DNA of 64,000 nt, taken from CAZHTS01 sp964535315 (lineage in GTDB: Bacteria; Chloroflexota; Anaerolineae; Anaerolineales; Anaerolineaceae). The first letter of the stretch is position 1. Each line of letters begins with the position of its first letter. Below the pieces are notes generated by a model, which saw only the letters and a list, made by a program, of their open reading frames with translations, was not told where the DNA came from and searched no databases. Where the stretch lies: positions 1 through 64,000 of the forward strand of contig CAZHTS010000008.1 of assembly GCA_964535315.1 (NCBI GenBank), written 5' to 3'. This document shows, in pieces, positions 63,984 through 64,000 of the stretch. The position numbers and the translations under genes were made by a program.

Positions 63984-64000
63984 GGGGTTCTGGCTGGCTG

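Noticed and set aside
1..64000. CRISPR array, rRNA operon or replication origin
   Set aside because: No regularly spaced repeats with unique spacers, no rRNA segments and no DnaA-box cluster were seen in the window.

Overview
The window looks like chromosomal DNA of a Chloroflexota bacterium, most likely an Anaerolineae-like anaerobe. This is an inference from gene style: a short archaeal-type ProRS, several MacB/FtsX-type ABC exporters, Thr/Pro-linker lipoproteins, TadE/TadG proteins, NarL-type two-component pairs and Mop-type molybdenum hydroxylases. No rRNA or other formal taxonomic marker is present. Coding density is high and base composition is even, except for an AT-richer gene and a wrecked mobile/RHS patch at about 36.5-37.9 kb. 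Many promoters have an extended -10 of the form TGGTATNNT.

Layout. 1-5.7 kb (minus): pnp (3' end off the window), rpsO, a helical-repeat protein, proS and a LOG-family protein. 5.7-9.3 kb (minus): an ABC exporter whose ATPase carries a C-terminal cyclic-nucleotide-binding domain. 9.4-16.7 kb: MazG-like protein, EF-G-like GTPase, a methyltransferase (plus), then a minus block of membrane protein, GNAT and a DHH-CBS-CCA nucleotidyltransferase fusion. 16.8-27.1 kb (plus): a CHASE4 histidine kinase and NarL regulator followed by a Tad-type surface module (receiver-TadE fusion with Thr/Pro stalk, large secreted protein, TadE, TadG, polytopic membrane protein). 27.2-36.4 kb: M28 peptidase, MoeB-rhodanese, lipoprotein plus HEAT protein, PIG-L deacetylase, zinc-ribbon protein, GPH transporter plus ceramidase-like enzyme. 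36.5-37.99 kb: AT-rich lipoprotein-like gene, transposase and RHS debris, tRNA-Gln(CUG). 38-50.5 kb: a second two-component pair, a lipoprotein with an ABC exporter, a formylglycine-type lipoprotein, and a further ABC system with two ATPases and one permease. 50.6-56.6 kb: radical SAM protein, hcp with its redox-disulfide partner, a thioredoxin-DsbD fusion and a TetR repressor. 56.8-64 kb: two flavodoxin-like reductases and two tandem Mop-type aldehyde oxidoreductases.

The most interesting observation is the surface module. Its two transcription units (from 20197 and from 24414) are preceded by near-identical control regions: AATAGGGGCTTT, then TACGG repeats one helical turn apart ending in TACGGAT, then an extended -10. 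In both cases AATAGGGGCTTT lies exactly 34 bases before TACGGAT. The NarL-type regulator immediately upstream is the obvious candidate to bind these sites, giving a self-contained sensor-regulator-pseudopilin regulon with no assembly ATPase or secretin in the window. Other well-formed regulatory units are a 22-bp palindrome centred at about -41.5 of the hcp promoter, a near-consensus tetR promoter overlapped by a 14-bp palindrome, and paired TTCAATTGAA palindromes in front of the second Mop gene. All assignments come from reading the sequence and from memory of protein families; no search was run.
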